DNA from: Akkermansiaceae bacterium UBA1315
GTDB lineage: Bacteria; Verrucomicrobiota; Verrucomicrobiia; Verrucomicrobiales; Akkermansiaceae
Reading direction: 5' to 3'
DNA: 23,755 nucleotides
Assembly: GCA_002307065.1 (NCBI GenBank)
Contig: DBTN01000043.1
Location: forward strand, 1-23,755
The position numbers were made by a program, and so were the translations under genes. Shown piece after piece: positions 21,904-23,755 of the stretch. The first letter of the stretch is position 1. Each line of letters starts with the position of its first letter. Below the pieces are notes generated by a model that was not told the origin of the DNA, made no database searches, and saw nothing but the letters and a program-made list of their open reading frames with translations.

Positions 21904-23755
21904 TCAGGCTTCGACCGGTTCGGCGGAACCGGTTTCAGGAACTCGGCGCTCGGCGATGATCGAATAAAACGCCGGCACGACAAAAAGCGTGAAAATCGTT
22001 CCGACGATCATCCCGGTGACCAGGACGATGCCGATGCTGTTGCGAGCCTCCGCCCCCGGCCCCGTCACGAGCACCAGCGGGAAATGCCCGAATACCGTCG
22101 CGGCGGTCGTCATCAATACCGGTCTCAAGCGAGTGAGCGACGCCTCTTTCAAAGCGGCGATTTTTTCCAAACCGCGCGACTGAAGTTCATTGGCAAATTC
22201 GACGATCAGAATGCCGTTTTTCGCGATCAGTCCGACCAGCGTAATCAATCCGACTTGGGAATAGATATTGATGGTCGTGAAACCGAGGAACGTGAAAATC
22301 AGCGCTCCGGAAATCGCCAGCGGCACCGAACCGAGCAACACAATCAAGGGATCTCGGAAACTCCGGAACTGCGCCGCCAATACCAGATAAATCAGAACCA
22401 CCGCAAAACCCAGAGTCACCACCAAGGCGGAGCCTTCTTTGCGGATCTGACGGGACTCACCCGCGTAGTCGATCGAGACTTCCTTACCCGCGATCCCGGC
22501 AGCGGCATCTTCCAACACACGCAGCCCGGCTTCTTTCGTCACGCCCGGTTGCACCCCGCCGAAAATCTTCACCGCATTCCGTTGTTGAAACCGGTTGAGC
22601 GTTCGAGGCGCGGTGTGCGGCTCGATGCTGGCGAACGACGAAATCGGCACCATGTCTCCCGCCGGAGTTTTCACTTTCATATCTAACAGCGGACCAACCG
22701 CCGACCGATCGCTGTCGCCGAGTTGAGGGATGACTTTATAACTTCGATCGAAATAGTTGAACCGGTTGACATATCCGCCGCCTAACAGAACTCCCAGCTC
22801 CTGACCGACGCCCGCGAGGTCCAACCCGAGATCGGCAAGCCGTTCGCGATCGATCATCACACGTGCTTCAGGCCGATCGATTTTCAGGTCGGTATCGACG
22901 TAAAGAAATTTCCCGCTCTGGAATCCCGCGCCGATGATTCCCTGCGCAATGGGTAAAAGGTCCTCAACCGGACCATCTGTTTGTAGAACCATTTCCACAT
23001 CGTACTGCCCTGGCGTCGGCAACGGCGGATCAAGCCGCGGAAAAATCCGCATGCCTGGAACTTGGGAAAGCGCGCCGAAAAATTCGCCATACATCTCCTC
23101 GGTCGAGCGTCCGCGCTCTTTCCAATCTTTCGTCGACATCCCGCCGAAGCCGCCCCAGTTGGTCGTCAGCGACCACATATAATCGGCTTCAGGAAATGCG
23201 GTGACGACGTCCACCACTTGCATCGAATCCCGATTGGATGCCTCCACCGTCGAGTCCGGTGCCGTGTCCATGAACACACTGATGTGGCTTTGATCTTCAA
23301 CCGGCGCCATTTCCCGCTGGGAAAAATGATAGAACGGCCATGCCGCAAACATCACGACAATCGCCAGCCCGAGGATCACCCAGCGGATGCTCAGCGCGGC
23401 GTCGAGCATCACGGAGTAAGCGGCCTTCACTTTGTCAAAACCGCGATTCACCAAACGAGTCAGTTTCCCCTCCTCCCCGCCCGGATGGATGAAACGCGAG
23501 CTCATCACCGGTGAAAGCGTGAGCGCGACAAAGCCGGAAACAATCACCGCCGCCGCAAGTGTGATGGCAAATTCGAGAAACAACGAGCCGGTCAGCCCGC
23601 CTTGGAAACCAATCGGCGCGTAAACCGCCGCCAGCGTGATCGTCATCGCAACAATCGGCCCCTGCAACTCGCGAGCTCCAAGCATCGCCGCTTGAATCCG
23701 CGTCTTCCCTTCGCGAACATGCCTTTCAATATTTTCGACCACCACGATGGCGTCG
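21904..23755 (-). CDS. RND efflux pump permease, HAE-1/AcrB type (N-terminus beyond window)
   Basis: About 617 residues, the C-terminal part of a protein usually 1,020-1,050 long; it begins beyond the right edge. The first visible residues, DAIVVVENIERHV, lie in the TM4 motif that holds the proton-relay aspartates of AcrB. Then come ATLAAVYAPIGF-type helices, the periplasmic porter and docking regions (about 140-415), and the second membrane bundle with VVLIYLVLAAQFRSFRDPL, VGLIAKNGILIVEF (the Lys of the relay) and TGMIVGTIFTLFVVPAFY. Substrates cannot be read from sequence. It exports compounds with a membrane-fusion protein, probably encoded upstream outside the window, and an outer-membrane channel. 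The C-terminal tail is short. Its 3' end carries a small hairpin shared with the sufE junction. Confidence 0.93.
   Translation of the reverse strand, partial: DAIVVVENIERHVREGKTRIQAAMLGARELQGPIVAMTITLAAVYAPIGFQGGLTGSLFLEFAITLAAAVIVSGFVALTLSPVMSSRFIHPGGEEGKLTRLVNRGFDKVKAAYSVMLDAALSIRWVILGLAIVVMFAAWPFYHFSQREMAPVEDQSHISVFMDTAPDSTVEASNRDSMQVVDVVTAFPEADYMWSLTTNWGGFGGMSTKDWKERGRSTEEMYGEFFGALSQVPGMRIFPRLDPPLPTPGQYDVEMVLQTDGPVEDLLPIAQGIIGAGFQSGKFLYVDTDLKIDRPEARVMIDRERLADLGLDLAGVGQELGVLLGGGYVNRFNYFDRSYKVIPQLGDSDRSAVGPLLDMKVKTPAGDMVPISSFASIEPHTAPRTLNRFQQRNAVKIFGGVQPGVTKEAGLRVLEDAAAGIAGKEVSIDYAGESRQIRKEGSALVVTLGFAVVLIYLVLAAQFRSFRDPLIVLLGSVPLAISGALIFTFLGFTTINIYSQVGLITLVGLIAKNGILIVEFANELQSRGLEKIAALKEASLTRLRPVLMTTAATVFGHFPLVLVTGPGAEARNSIGIVLVTGMIVGTIFTLFVVPAFYSIIAERRVPETGSAEPVEA
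21914..21933. repeat. Hairpin at the convergent sufE/RND junction
   Basis: ACCGGTTC and GAACCGGT form a perfect 8-bp stem around a 4-base GGCG loop, within the last codons of the RND gene and 14 bases past the sufE stop. There is no strong T-run on either side, so it is a weak bidirectional terminator candidate. Confidence 0.4.

Overview
This 23.8 kb window is a moderately GC-rich bacterial chromosome segment with closely packed housekeeping genes and no intergenic gap over about 240 bases. I see no tRNA, rRNA, CRISPR, insertion sequence or prophage. The gene mix suggests Verrucomicrobiota: a System II cytochrome c maturation pair with a long CcsA, a tandem W-x-x-x-D-P repeat protein, a stand-alone OpgG, an EboC-like UbiA, and almost no Shine-Dalgarno sequences. 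That placement is an inference.

Layout. Positions 1-1879 (minus strand) hold a furA-katG unit; katG runs off the left edge. Next come a plus-strand DUF808 membrane protein (2058-3008), a minus-strand YjdM/PhnA zinc-ribbon protein and a minus-strand glycine-zipper lipoprotein (3526-3984), then plus-strand opgG, whose stop overlaps convergent truC by 7 bases. A Tat-exported Gfo/Idh/MocA oxidoreductase (6617-7726, minus) diverges from a soluble protein with a C-terminal diadenylate-cyclase (DAC) domain (7931-9238, plus). Convergent to the latter is the organic hydroperoxide reductase ohr. Positions 9770-13613 (minus) form a cytochrome c maturation operon: lipoprotein, ResB/Ccs1, ResC/CcsA. On the plus strand follow psd, glnD, rpsP with a strong terminator, and a MidA-type methyltransferase. 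A minus-strand anchored repeat protein diverges from an EboC-like UbiA prenyltransferase and sufE (plus). The right edge holds the C-terminal two thirds of an RND efflux pump (minus).

Themes. Peroxide defence is represented by FurA/KatG and Ohr. Envelope functions are represented by OpgG, Psd, the lipoproteins, ResBC and the RND pump. Nitrogen and second-messenger signalling are represented by GlnD and the DAC protein. The strongest candidate for something poorly described is the DAC protein: it has a DGA motif and a GTRHR motif after a long N-terminal region I do not recognise, and it is neither DisA-like nor CdaA-like. The ten-fold W-x-x-x-D-P repeat protein and the general absence of Shine-Dalgarno motifs are the next most interesting observations.
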